Assembly (NCBI GenBank): GCA_002205965.3
Contig: NADL03000496.1
Location: 1 to 64,000, forward strand
Direction: 5' to 3'
Length of the DNA: 64,000 bases
From: Kappaphycus alvarezii
Lineage: Eukaryota; Rhodophyta; Florideophyceae; Gigartinales; Solieriaceae
Shown here in pieces: positions 32,040-42,836 of this stretch (within the stretch, counting starts at the first letter, position 1; every line of letters starts with the position of its first letter). Below the pieces are notes generated by a model. The model was not told where the DNA came from, ran no database searches, and saw only the letters and a list, made by a program, of their open reading frames with translations. Made by a program: the position numbers and the translations under genes.

Positions 32040-33724
32040 CTTGTTGTTCTTGTGGGAGTTCTATCCATTCATCAGGGAGAGTATAGGGTTCACTATAAGG
32101 ATATGGTAGTAGCTCATTTCCAATATGATGAGAGATGTGTACCGTGCGATGACTGGCTCATCTCCTTGGTCAAGAGTTTCGTAGATTCGGCGTATGGTTT
32201 CATAGTGTTCTCTAATGAGCTCCTCCCGTTTCACTTCTCCAAACCTTCCAAATGTGAGGTAATAAACGTAGTATGCAAACTTTTCTGGCAACGGGTCCAG
32301 AAACGGGTATCTGAAGGAGAAAAAAACTCGCAACATAAGGACTGAGTCCTCACGAGTAAGGTGCGCCCCGTGAATGGTCTGGAAGCACATGCAAATACTA
32401 ATTGCAAAAAAGGAAATTACTTCTGCTTCTCGTGGGTCCTCTGTCATTTCGCGAAGCCAACGTCTAATTGGTAGCCGTCCAATAATTAAGGATGCATAGT
32501 TTCCCCCTGGGAGACTAGCGGTGTTTGAGGCGATCTTCTTGGCGATCTTCCTCGCTGCTCCCGACGCCTTGCCCTCTTCGATGATCCGCCCCGATCACTT
32601 GATGGTCCAGCTCGTATCATCATCACGGCCTCGGGAGGATCCTGGTCTTCGGCTGAGGTTGTGTTTCTGAGCGGAGCAACGTAAGGTTCCCATAGAGGAT
32701 ACGGGACCAGTCGATATTCCATATCAGGGGGCAAGCTGTAACCTCTCAGTCGCACATCTTGGTTGTTCTTAAGAAATACGTAAACCGGACGGATAATGTT
32801 CAGATATGTTTGCGACAAGTCTCCGATAGCTACCATTCCATACCTTCCTATAGAGTAATGATATATGACTTCCACAAACTCTGGACCTGCTTCCGTGAAC
32901 CTTCCGTTTTGGAATGAGAATAGAATTCTGATCAATAGTCGGAAATCTTCTTGAGGTAGCAATGGTCCGTTCAACGTACGAAAACATAGGCATATATTAA
33001 TGTAGAAATGGACGATTACGTGGAGTTCGTAGTAGTCACGCGTAATCGAGATGATCCATTCCCAGGCCCTTTTTCCTCCCATAGGAATCATTCTATAGTT
33101 AAAGATGAGTATGCCCCGTGGTTGCGCATAGTCCTGTGTGAGAAGGAATTCTTCAGGCCTCTGATGGTAAGGGACTAGACGACGTGCATGGATGGCCCTC
33201 CTTGATCTCTTCCCTGAGCTTGAACATAGCTTATAGTGCGGGTGTCTTTCCTCCGTGACGACGCAAGGATTCGAGTACTTTGTTTGGAAGGCCGGCCACT
33301 TCACAGCCTGCTGCATTGCTTTCCCATGTACTACAAGTACTTTAGAGCCGACTGAAAAGGTTTGGACTGGAGGCTCTTCATTCTTATTTCTTGTCTGTGT
33401 TAGCGCGCGGTGTGATCTCCAGCCTTCAGTGGCCAGTAGTTCGACTTCTCTACTCTCTTCATCGATAATATTTGTTTCCATGTCTCTCTGTAACATTCTA
33501 GGAGCCCTTCCGTACATTAGCTCGAATGGTGACCGTCCGCTTCTTCCTCTTCTTCGACGATAGCCGTATAACACTTTTGGTAAGGCATCTTCCCACTGGA
33601 TTTCATTCTTTGACATAGTTTTCGATATTGCTCGTTTGATGGTTCCAACCATCCTCTCCGCTTTACCGTTTGACATAGGAGCGTATGCGAGAACTGTCTT
33701 CAGCTGAATCCCCTTCTCTTCCAA
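32040..33724 (-). pseudogene. Integrase end and duplicated extension, element B
   Basis: The frame 33724-32486 covers the integrase from just after the second aspartate (MEEKGIQLK), including the catalytic glutamate in SNGKAERM, the GPY/F-like module, extension unit 1 and the basic linker. A one-base loss in a CC pair at about 32520 shifts the frame. Unit 2 resumes at 32447-32061 (ISICMCFQT...), with another single-base loss near 32110 before the final PYPYSEPY text. Apart from these, the protein is almost the same as in element A. Confidence 0.9.
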
Positions 33725-34180
33725 GAAACGAAGCAGTGAAGTTGCAGTAAAACAAAGGGCGTTATCTGAGATGATCCTTTTTGAAGACCAAACGGTTCAA
33801 TTATTTCTTTTTCGATGAATCTCAGGACACCTCAGCATTGGCCTCCTCAACTGCAACTGCTATTGGCCATCCAGTAAGATGTTCCACCCCTATAAGGAGG
33901 TATTTGTTTCCGGAAGAGGTTTCCTTGAATGGGCCGGCAAAGTCAATTGAGAAGGTTTCAAAGAGAGCGGAAACTGGGAAGCTTAGGGTTGTCTTATACT
34001 TTCGTATCGGAGTGAATTTTTGACAGTTGTCACAGCTTTTCACGAAATTATAGACGTCCTTATGGATACTGGGCCACCAGAATCTCTCCGTAATGAATTT
34101 TTGGTTGTTTCGAGATCCCAATGCCCTAGCTCATCATGGAAAGTCCTCAAGATCTTCATTCTTTCTTTCAAAGGGGCCAC
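33725..34180 (-). pseudogene. Integrase N-terminal part, element B
   Basis: The frame 34121-33822 carries the end of the zinc site (C-D-N-C) and the first catalytic aspartate in SIDFAGPF. One-base losses at about 34185 (CGGTCC), 34115 and 33825 separate it from its neighbours. The second aspartate (IISDNALCF) lies at about 33765. Confidence 0.85.
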
Positions 34181-36071
34181 TAGTCGGGACCGGCTTTAGT
34201 GTGCCGGAAGAGTTTCCCATTCCACAATGTAAAGGCCTTTTGGTTCCTGCGTACCCAATTTCTGTGTTCGAGATCAACCTTTCTCATTTCTAGTCCATCA
34301 AGGAATTTAATAAGTCCGTGAATATAAGCTTCGTACTCGTTATCGATCGGCACTTGAACTTCGGCAACTCCGACGATGTCTTCGGAAGCTTTTTCATTTG
34401 GAATCAATGGATCCCTCAAGCGGGATAGGTAATCGGCAGGCTGATTATTGCGTCCGGGCCTATACACAATTTCAAACCGATATTCTGCGAAAATGTCGAG
34501 CCATCGGGCCAAGCGGTGATGTACATCTTTCTTTTGGAATGCTGTCTTAAGTGCCTGGTGATCAGTTATCAAGACAAATTTCTCGAGTGATAAAAGGTAA
34601 ACACGAAACTTTTTCAGTGCGAAGACGACAGCTAGCGCTTCTTTCTCGCAGACTGAGTATCTCTTTTCCGCATCATTCAGAGTGCGACTTGCGAATTGAA
34701 CAGGGTGTAGTCTTCCGTTTTCGTCTTTTTGGGACAAAATGGCACCCAAAGACCGTTCTGAGGCATCTGTCTCCACAACAAATGGTCTCTTGAAATCTGG
34801 ATACATGAGCACTGGGGGACACATAGCTTATCTTTAAGCTCCTCAAATGCAGTCTGCATTTCCTTGTTCCAGTAAAATTTTCCGTTCTTCGTAGTGCTGG
34901 CATGTAACGGTGCTGCAGTTTTGGCGAAATCTTTGATAAATCTTCTGTAATATGAGGCCAGTCCTAAGAAGCTTCGAACCTCCGTCTTTGAAGCGGGCCT
35001 GGGTGCCAACTTGATTTTTTTCGTTTTCTCTGGATCCACTTTAATTCCCTCTTGATCGACGATATGACCGAGTAATTGGATAGACGTTTTCGCAAAGAAG
35101 CATTTGCTTAACTTAATTTTCAGGCTGTACGCATCTATTCTCTCCACCACAGTCTTGACATGCGATATGTGCTGATCCAAGGTTTTTGAGAATATCACCA
35201 CATCATCGATATAAACTCTTGCAAATGGAAGTCCTTTCAAAACCTCGTTCATCATTCTTTGGAATGTAGCTGGGGCATTCATGAGACCAAAAGGCATCAC
35301 TTCGAACCTGAATGTACCGGCTTTGCTGGTAAAAGTTGTTATTTCCTTACATTTTTCATCTAATGGAATCTGCCAATAACCAGTGTAAAGATCAATTGAG
35401 GTGAAGTATCTCCCGTCCTTCAAGTCCTCGAGGATTTCTTCCATGTTTGGAATCGGAAATCGATCGGGTATCATTCTCTGGTTCAGCTGTCGGTAATCGA
35501 CGCAAAAGCGAAGTTTTCCATCTTTCTTTGGTGCTATCACAACTGGAAATGACCATGGGGATGAAACTGGCCGAATAATATCATTTTCCAGCATACTTGT
35601 AACATTCTCTGAGATAAATTGGTCATATTTTGGCGGTTGACGTCTAGGCCTGTGGTAAATTGGTTGAGTATCGGTAAGTTCAAATGAGTGAGTGACCGGT
35701 ACACTTGCTTGTCTTAAATCTGATACACTCCATGCAATTACTTCGGAAGATGCTAACATGTCGGATATTTTCAGTGAGGCGGCGGCGGGAAGGTGCTGCA
35801 CTTTTCCTTGGATTTCTGCCATTTGGCGCCCTTTTTCTTCTTGATTCTCAACCTCAATATTTTGAAGGACCTTTTCCGGCGTGCTCACATCTTCAGATAT
35901 GGAATCCGATATATTCCTGTTTTCCTTGCAATTGTAATCTTCTTTCATGCTCCGAATTCCGTCCTTTGATTCGATATTATCGCAAAAAGAAACACATTCA
36001 GGTGTCACACCTACCCTAGAATTCCAGTCTTCATCTGTTTCAAACCCAGAATCATAATCATCCCATGCCAT
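34180..36071 (-). pseudogene. RT and RNase H, element B
   Basis: The frame 36071-34677 contains an acidic spacer (YDSGFETDEDW) and the whole RT with RFCVDYRQLN, SIDLYTGYWQIPL and the catalytic Y-I-D-D, ending at the loss in the C run (about 34822) shared with element A. RNase H continues at 34824-34180 in the next frame: [33 protein letters not shown]. With that single base restored, RT-RNase H would be uninterrupted. Confidence 0.92.
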
Positions 36072-36079
36072 GTTCAGTA

Positions 36080-36738
36080 TCCCCCGAGCGTACCCTTCTC
36101 CACTTCCGAAAGTGTTAGTTGGTTCGAATCTTCGCTGTCATAGCTAGAAGTGAAATCTTCACTGTCCGTTTCTTTCAAATCTACCGGATGTGTGCTTTTG
36201 TCGAAATCCAGGGGCATCTTCACGGTTCTGCCGTCAACATTAACTGAAACGATTTGGTTGCCCAAGTCAATGCAGGTCCCTAGTCTTTCCATGGTAGGGC
36301 AGCCAATGATTGCATCGAAAGGGAGATCACAAGAAAGTCTAAATCAACTTTAGAGTCCCCAAAGAACACGGAAACCTTGTCAACAGTGCCCATGCATTTT
36401 GATACGGTTCCATCCGCCACAGTTATTCTTCGAGTAGTTGGAATAATTTCAAGACCTAGATCTGTCACCAAAGTTTCTGAAATAAGGTTTGGAACAGCGC
36501 CCGAATCGAAAAGAGCTTGGGTTTGCATTCCCAATACTTTGACTGGTACTAGTTTAAGACGTCTTGGTGCTGTCGAGGCCGATTGAAGAAACAGTTTCTT
36601 ACCCTTAGCGGACTTATTAGACCTGATAATTTTTTTGAGTTCTTTCCTCGCGTCCTCTGCGTCGCCCCTCAAAAGTTGACCAAACGTTATCCCAGTTGGG
36701 GCTGATGCAAGCTCAGCCACCAAATTGTACTTCTTCAC
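36080..36738 (-). pseudogene. Aspartic protease, element B (best copy)
   Basis: The frame 36738-36280 is open through MKKYNLVAELASAPTGITF and the catalytic motif ALFDSGAVPNLIS (about 36505), then TRRITVADGTVSKCMG and VDLDFLV. Near 36325 the frame shifts where about eight bases differ from element A (MPELPFDAIIGCP). The tail MERLGTCIDLGNQIVSVNVDG is open at 36292-36074. Confidence 0.87.
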
Positions 36739-36749
36739 ATATTCTAGTA

Positions 36750-37945
36750 CGTCCTTTGGGATATTCTTAAATTCTTACTCTTTTTCGTCTTCTTGGCCGG
36801 AGTGACTCCAACTCCTGGAACAACTTGATCAGACCTCTTGGTTCGAGGAGGTACAGGTGCTGGGATATGTTCCAGCATTCCATAATCTAGCCTAGGTTTC
36901 TTCGATAAAATGTTCCCTTCCCCATCCCTTTTTGTCACATTGACTTGACTGATTTCTTCAGCGATGGATGGATACGTTACCGGCATCCGTCAACTTGTGA
37001 TCCTTTCTGTTTTGTAAGATTTTCATCTCTGGTCCTGACTCGCTCCTTGCGTCCGATAAATTTGCTTTTCTGTTGTCTTTAGACCAGCAGTTACTTTCAT
37101 GATGCCCATATCGACCGCACTTTCCACAACGAGTGTTTCTATGTGGATTATCAGGACACCTATTTGCAAAGTGTCCAGGCTTGTGACAGTAGGAACAGAC
37201 TTCTGCGGCCTTGGGGCCCCAGACTGGTTCTTCTTAATGGTAAGAGTAAGGCTTTCCAACTGCGAGGTTATCATGTCAAGTCGATTATCGAATCGGGTTT
37301 CCAACCTTTCTTCCAAGTTTTTGACATCGCTCCTGACTGATTCCAATGCTGCTGCGCTAGTAGCGCTTTGATAATTCTTTTCAGGATGTACGATCGGCAT
37401 AGATGTACGGGTTTCCGTCGGCATTTCACTTAGTGACTGAAACGTCTCCGAATTTTTGACAAATTCTACTATGGTACCCTTCAGTTCATTAAAAGTGTGA
37501 GGGCCCTTGATGAGGAGGAAATCGGAGAGCCGCTTATCCCCCATCGCCGCCTTACGCAGCATTCCGTACTTGGCTTGGGCGTTGAACCCAGCCTTTTCAT
37601 AGAGATCACACAAGTATACCAATGAGCTTAACAAATCGTCGAAGTTGAGCCGGGCCTCTATGGCGGTACGAATCATCTCATCTGGTTCTACCTCCTTAGC
37701 ATATTCTTTCACAAGCCACTCACATACCTCACCGAAGTTACGCCCATTCCCGTTAAAGACCACCCGTTGATAAACTTGGCCTTATATTTGTGCTTTGCGT
37801 CACCATGAAGATAGGCGAAGATACTTTCGGCCTTCTCTTCATCGCTCTTCTCACGCATCACAACGTTGACATATGTATAGAGAAACTCCTCAACGTCTTC
37901 ATTCTTGCCCCCTGTGAACGTTATACGAGCAGCGTTGAGATCCAT
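36750..37945 (-). pseudogene. gag, element B
   Basis: It starts at 37945 (MDLNAARITF). One base is missing at about 37755, so the frame changes to 37763-37023. The zinc knuckles at about 37200-37090 are out of frame because of the same C-run shortening as in element A. The C-terminal tail (DYGMLEHIPAPVPPRTKRS) is open at 36986-36744. The capsid part is nearly identical to A. Confidence 0.9.
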
Positions 37946-38013
37946 GATTACAGAAAAGAAATCCCCTCGAATGGTTCCCTAAGACTGCTCAACTCGAATA
38001 CCTCGGGTGCAAC

Positions 38014-38031
38014 CCCTCCACAAGAGTACCA
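38014..38031 (-). other. Primer-binding-site candidate, element B
   Basis: The same TGGTACTCTTGTGGAGGG as in element A, two bases from the LTR on the minus strand. Confidence 0.6.
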
Positions 38032-38033
38032 AA

Positions 38034-39579
38034 TGATAGGGGTAAATCGTCGGGAGAAGAGATATTCAGAATCAACTACCCCAAGAAGGAGGTGTTGCAA
38101 GCGACAAAAGTGCTACCGTGGTATAGTTGAACGAACGAAAAGGAGTGTATAGGGACGACAGTTGAATGGGCTACAAGCAAGTATGGAAGGGGCAGGGTCT
38201 ACCACCTATGGTTAGTGACTAGGGTAAAATAAATGCTTCTTGGGTCTGAGTTGACTCTCAACTTCCTAACTATTTGGGACTGAGCTTGAAGCTGTCTGCC
38301 AACTTGCTTGACCTCTCCATGAGGAAGCGGTTTACTCAGCTTATATAGACTTTTGGCTAACCCTAAAGTCCGAACAAAACCACAGAAGGTACCAGGAAAT
38401 GCATACAAACAATTTGTGTGGATGATATACTCTAAACAAAAGATACTTAAGAAACTAACAATCAATGAGGTCCTCTTATTTCCCATTCTCTAAATCAGAT
38501 CCAAACAACTCCTCTAAAATATCCATGCTGTCCAAGCAGTCCCCACAAATATCTGCGAATGGCTCACAGCTCTCTATTCCCTCCTGGGAGATATCTAAAC
38601 TACTAAAGATATCTCCATCCGGTTCCAGCGTCGGCACCACTTGATCCATACTCTCCAGTCCAGGCCCCACCAGTACAACACTTTCCATGCCCCCATTTCC
38701 CTCATCCAACTCGTCCTCGTCCTCGTCTTCCTCCTCTTCCTCCTCTTCATCCTCCTCTTCCTCCTCTTCATCCTCATCCTCATCCTCATCCTCATCTTCA
38801 TCCTCATCTTCAACCTCATCCTCATCTTCATCCTCATCCTCATCCTCATCGTTATTAACCTCATAGACCAATCCAGGGGCTACCCACTCCTCAAAGGTCT
38901 CCCCAGCTCCCTCCTCGATGTCCCACTCCTGACCCTCAGGTACCTCCTCGGCCTCATCCTCGACGAAGAGCTTGCGGACGAACCCTATTATCTTCTTCTT
39001 AGTCTGCCGTCGCAGGTAGTCGTCTGCGTCCGTCGGGCCATATACTGCGAGCGCAAGGCCGTTTAAGGGGCGAGAGGGGCGTTTTTAGTGATGGGGCGGA
39101 GGGGCGAAGGTTGCTCATTTTGGTTGTAAATGATTGTAGACGGAGGATAGAGGGTGTTTTGGGTGTGTGGGGGAGAGATATGATGAGTGAAATGATCAGG
39201 GACGTTTGAAACTTGGAATAAAAAGGTTTAAATAGGCTCCCGGGGCAGGTTCTATCGATTAGGAATAGGTAAAATAAATCTGCAAGGGATTTTGTAGTAG
39301 TGCATTTGCGCCCTTTTTCTCAAAAAAAACGAATTTGGAGGAGGAGGTAAGCAAAAAGGGAAAAAGAACTTGATTCGGGATCGATTCAGAGGGGTAGATA
39401 CAGTATAAAAATATCTAGATAAAATGGAAGTAAATTTGGGGAGGACCGCGGTAATGATAAGCGAGGTTCAGGGAGGACGAGGAAGGACCGGAACTATAAG
39501 CAAATTTGGACAAGGAGAGGTAGTACAGTAAACTATAGGCCTGTAGATGACGGCGACAAAAAAAAATCTGCACCTAACA
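38034..39579 (-). repeat. 5' LTR of element B
   Basis: This 1546-base copy of 30447-31996 is directly followed by the target duplication CAATG (39580-39584). Confidence 0.95.
38476..39118 (-). pseudogene. Acidic protein in U3 of LTR B (5' copy, frame break)
   Basis: The same reading frame as at 30890-31534, but two bases shorter. One base is missing in each of a C run and an A run near codons 9-12, which shifts the N-terminus, while the codon that is a stop in the other copy is TGG here. The acidic run and the C-terminal region are intact. The two copies thus carry different lesions, and both N-terminal lesions are in homopolymers. Confidence 0.62.
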
Positions 39580-39584
39580 CAATG

Positions 39585-42400
39585 CTCCAATGCTCCGCTA
39601 GGATAAATTCATCACTTCATTGAAAGAGGGGGATGTATATCTTTAGATACCACTGCATGTTGTGGTCAACCTTAGCTGGAGTTTTATTGTATTTTGTATC
39701 GAGTACACTCGATACATCCACGTCACACAACTCACAAGGGAACCAATACATGAATGCCGGAACGCATTGGATAGTATTCAGTACTACTTGATCTGGAATC
39801 ACCGAGATGTGACACGCAGTCTGATCAAGAGAAATGCCAAGTCAGGTCGTCTAACTATGGCTAATAATCTAGAACTTTACTTATATATAAGTTAGTCGCA
39901 GGCGCGGTCAAGCCTCTGGTGAGAGGTAGCGAGAGATTCGGCCACACCTAGCACAGCTATCCAGCATAGAACTTTTGCGTTCTACCATTTTGCCAGCTGC
40001 TATCGCTATTAAAGCTACTCTTTGCAATATTGACGCTATTAGCGTGACACTGCTAACCCTGCACAATTTTATATCAATCTCGAGCATAACAAACTTATTT
40101 AGTAGTGTTGCCCTATCTAGGTCTCATTGTGGGAATTTATGCCGGAATTTTCCAGACAAATAACCATCTTTTTGCATACTTCACGCCATCTCGTACTTGC
40201 GAGCAGACTGTCTTGGTCGAACTTTATTTTTTATTAGTATATACAGTTTATTTAGATGCTCAGTACATTAAAGTCATTGTATAAAGCACACAAACTATTC
40301 CAGATAATAAAATGGGCTGCGCTGATGCCAGTAAATATGTCAAACCCATGTATGATTGTTTATCCATGAAGCGACATTAGATCTAGGGTCATTTAACAAC
40401 TAAAAGAGGATTTATATCTCTGTAACGTCACTTTAAAGCCATTTGTATCAGAGGAGTGGATGACATATGTGCGGAAGGCAGACTTATTACTCTTGAGACC
40501 CGAAGGGTTTCATTGTTGACTTTGGCGGGGTCGACCCTCTTGGTCAGGCTATATCACTTTCTGGCATTGAGGTGAAAGAAGTACCGCTGCATCTTCTTTA
40601 GCTTTTCCATGGTGCGGAGCGTCAATTTGTAGTTCCTTGTAACGTATATATGCTGGTCTTTCCTAAGTATCCGAAGTTAACATCGAAAGCCTCGGATGTG
40701 TAGTACGTTCTCCACGTTGTCCGCTACCAGTTTTTACCTGTCCAGCACTGTAGGCATCTCGACTTTATTTTGCGCGGGACACTATACCTACATTGAAGAC
40801 AGACTGTCCTTTCCTGGACGACTATAGACACGTGTGGTTGCTTTCCAATTTACTTCTAATTCCCAACTAATTCCTTCATTTAGTATTTACTGTACAGCTA
40901 GTCTTGCTGAAACTGTCACAATAGGTGGCACCGTGCTACACTATTTAACGTTTCACCACTGTACAGTAAACGATCATCAAGCCCCTCGGAGCCTACGTCC
41001 AATTTTTACTTTCGTGACCGGAGTAGTCAGGAGTTTCTACGTTAACAAAGCCATCCAGTAGGGAACTGATAAGCCTAGCACTGCTTGAATCGCTATAGTT
41101 AGACCTCCAATAGCCCGACCGAAGCATTCGGCGCTACCCGATTTGGGTGATCTTCTCGATCGGCGTGTGATCTCCGCAGCCTTTCAATATGCCGCTGCTT
41201 ACGGATGGCCAGCTAGTGACTTCGGTGCGCCAATATCGCAACAGGCTTTACAAAAGTCCGCGTGTTGGCCACAGGCGAGGTGCTCCAAAGCGGCGTTGCA
41301 AACCTAGATCGCTAACCCGGTACCTGAAAAGGCAGCCTGCTGTGCGTTGTTGCACCAAGGGACGTGATTGTGCAGTGGATGGCTCGCCTTGATAACGGAT
41401 CCGGCGGCCTGTAAGAAGTCCATTCAGAAATCCTCGTAAGAGCTGGTGTCGTGGGCAGAGTGTGGGTGTGGTATATTATGTTCCTTTCCTTGCGCCAATG
41501 CCCAGGTGTGGTAGTTATCACATATTCAGTCCTTCTCTATGTCTATTGTCACGAGGTTTTCGAGATTTCCGTATGGGGTGTTCTAATGAACCGCAATTGT
41601 GGCACTTCTGTATGCACTATTTTTAAAGCATCTCAGCCTTTTCGCTGACCCATTGACGATTAACTGCCCTTGAATTGCTTATAGTATGCTTGAGGGTCCA
41701 TTGTGTCTGAGCAAGTCAGGGCGCTTAGGTTGCCGGGAAATACCGCCCGTCGCACGCGCTTTGAAAGTCAGATTTTGCTCGACCTGCTAGAGGGCATCCA
41801 AGAAGATTAGTAGTCTCTGATATCTACCCTATTAATTGGTCCACGTACCCATTTGCGGCCTCTCACGGTATCTTGTATGCATTTGAGCATGTCGCTGTCA
41901 GCTTTCTCCCGAGGCGGTGCTTTAGTTGTGAGTAACTTGATCGTACGACATAAGCCTACAAGAGATGAACGCTAGTCCGCCCAGGTGTGCTCGAAGTCGG
42001 ACAGCCTTTCGTTGCCCAGGATTCAGATATAATTTGCCTCCTCCCATGCGAACTTTTTTCATTGAGGAGCAGCACCATCTCTTCCCAAATTGAATACCGA
42101 CTCTAGCTTTGTAAAATAGAAGTATTCTGCATCGTTATTGAATATATACTGGGTGTGCGCAGATTCTGCTGTGCTGTGATGCGCAGCTCTTTGGCGATTC
42201 TCTAATATCGGGCGAGCGCCAAAGTCCAATATTCATCACAAGTACATGTAAACTTTATGCTGTCGAGCTTGCATCGCATCTTAACCCTGCCTCCAATATC
42301 ATCGGTAGCTCTCCTTTTCACATCCGGTTTTATTTCAGTATCCGAATATGATCCTGAGGTCGGAGATACGCTGAGGATTGATACAACTATGATGTTTTAC
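39585..42400 (+). other. 3' end of copia I and unassigned sequence
   Basis: After the duplication, a purine tract GAAAGAGGGGGA (39622-39633) is followed by TGTATATC at 39634, the likely start of the 3' LTR of copia I. A TATA-like CTTATATATAAG is near 39882. I cannot place the end of this LTR. From about 40.2 to 42.4 kb no gene is recognisable; the frames are short and have mixed composition. Confidence 0.45.
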
Positions 42401-42422
42401 TTTTGAACGCCCACTCTGACTA

Positions 42423-42836
42423 GTGAGGCTGTGGTTGCGCCAGTCAAACTTTACCCACTGTGAATGCACAAGATTGACGCCGTTGTGGCAAAACTCCCGG
42501 ATATCAACTACCCCATCTGCTCACCCCTATTTTGCCCTTAACATTACCAGCCTACGCGCGTCCCACAAGTTCGCCAAATCATCCCGAGGCCTCCGAACCC
42601 TCAAAGCTCTAGCCCTGATGGCCAATGGACCAACTGTTTATGATAAGTTTTGTAGGAGAATGGACCGGGAACGCGCTCGGGAGTGGTTCTGCCGGCACTG
42701 CTTCGAGGAGGGAGAAGAGGAAGAGGAGGAGGTAGAGGAAGAGGATGCAGAAGAAGAGGATGCAGAGGAGGATGAAGAGGAGGACTGGGTGTACCCGTGG
42801 GAGCCACTAGTCTACAACGGTGGGGAAATGCTGTAG
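42423..42836 (+). CDS. Acidic protein related to the U3 protein of element B
   Basis: An open frame of 137 codons. The part from about residue 60 reads LKALALMANGPTVYDKFCRR, then WFCRHCFEE, about 28 residues of almost pure Glu/Asp, and ends DWVYPWEPLVYNGGEML. The U3 protein of B has LALAVYGPT, RR nine residues later, FVRKLFVEDEAEE, an acidic stretch and EEWVAPGLVYE in the same order, so I infer homology. A start at the internal ATG in LMANGPT (residue 66) is also possible. No LTR or pol sequence is evident next to it. Function unknown. Confidence 0.5.
   Translation: MRLWLRQSNFTHCECTRLTPLWQNSRISTTPSAHPYFALNITSLRASHKFAKSSRGLRTLKALALMANGPTVYDKFCRRMDRERAREWFCRHCFEEGEEEEEEVEEEDAEEEDAEEDEEEDWVYPWEPLVYNGGEML

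Larger units (their letters stand above)
30447..39579 (-). mobile_element. Ty3-like LTR retrotransposon, element B
   Basis: Complete insertion on the minus strand with LTRs of 1550 and 1546 bases and the 5-bp duplication CAATG on both sides. The internal region is nearly identical to element A, so the two form a pair of inverted copies about 25 kb apart. The LTRs differ from each other by roughly ten substitutions and a few homopolymer indels, so it is young. Its LTR is more than twice as long as that of A and carries an open reading frame in U3. Confidence 0.96.

Noticed and set aside
42601..42807. Minus-strand proline/leucine-rich frame opposite the acidic ORF
   Set aside because: It is the complement of the Glu/Asp codon run and has no other features.
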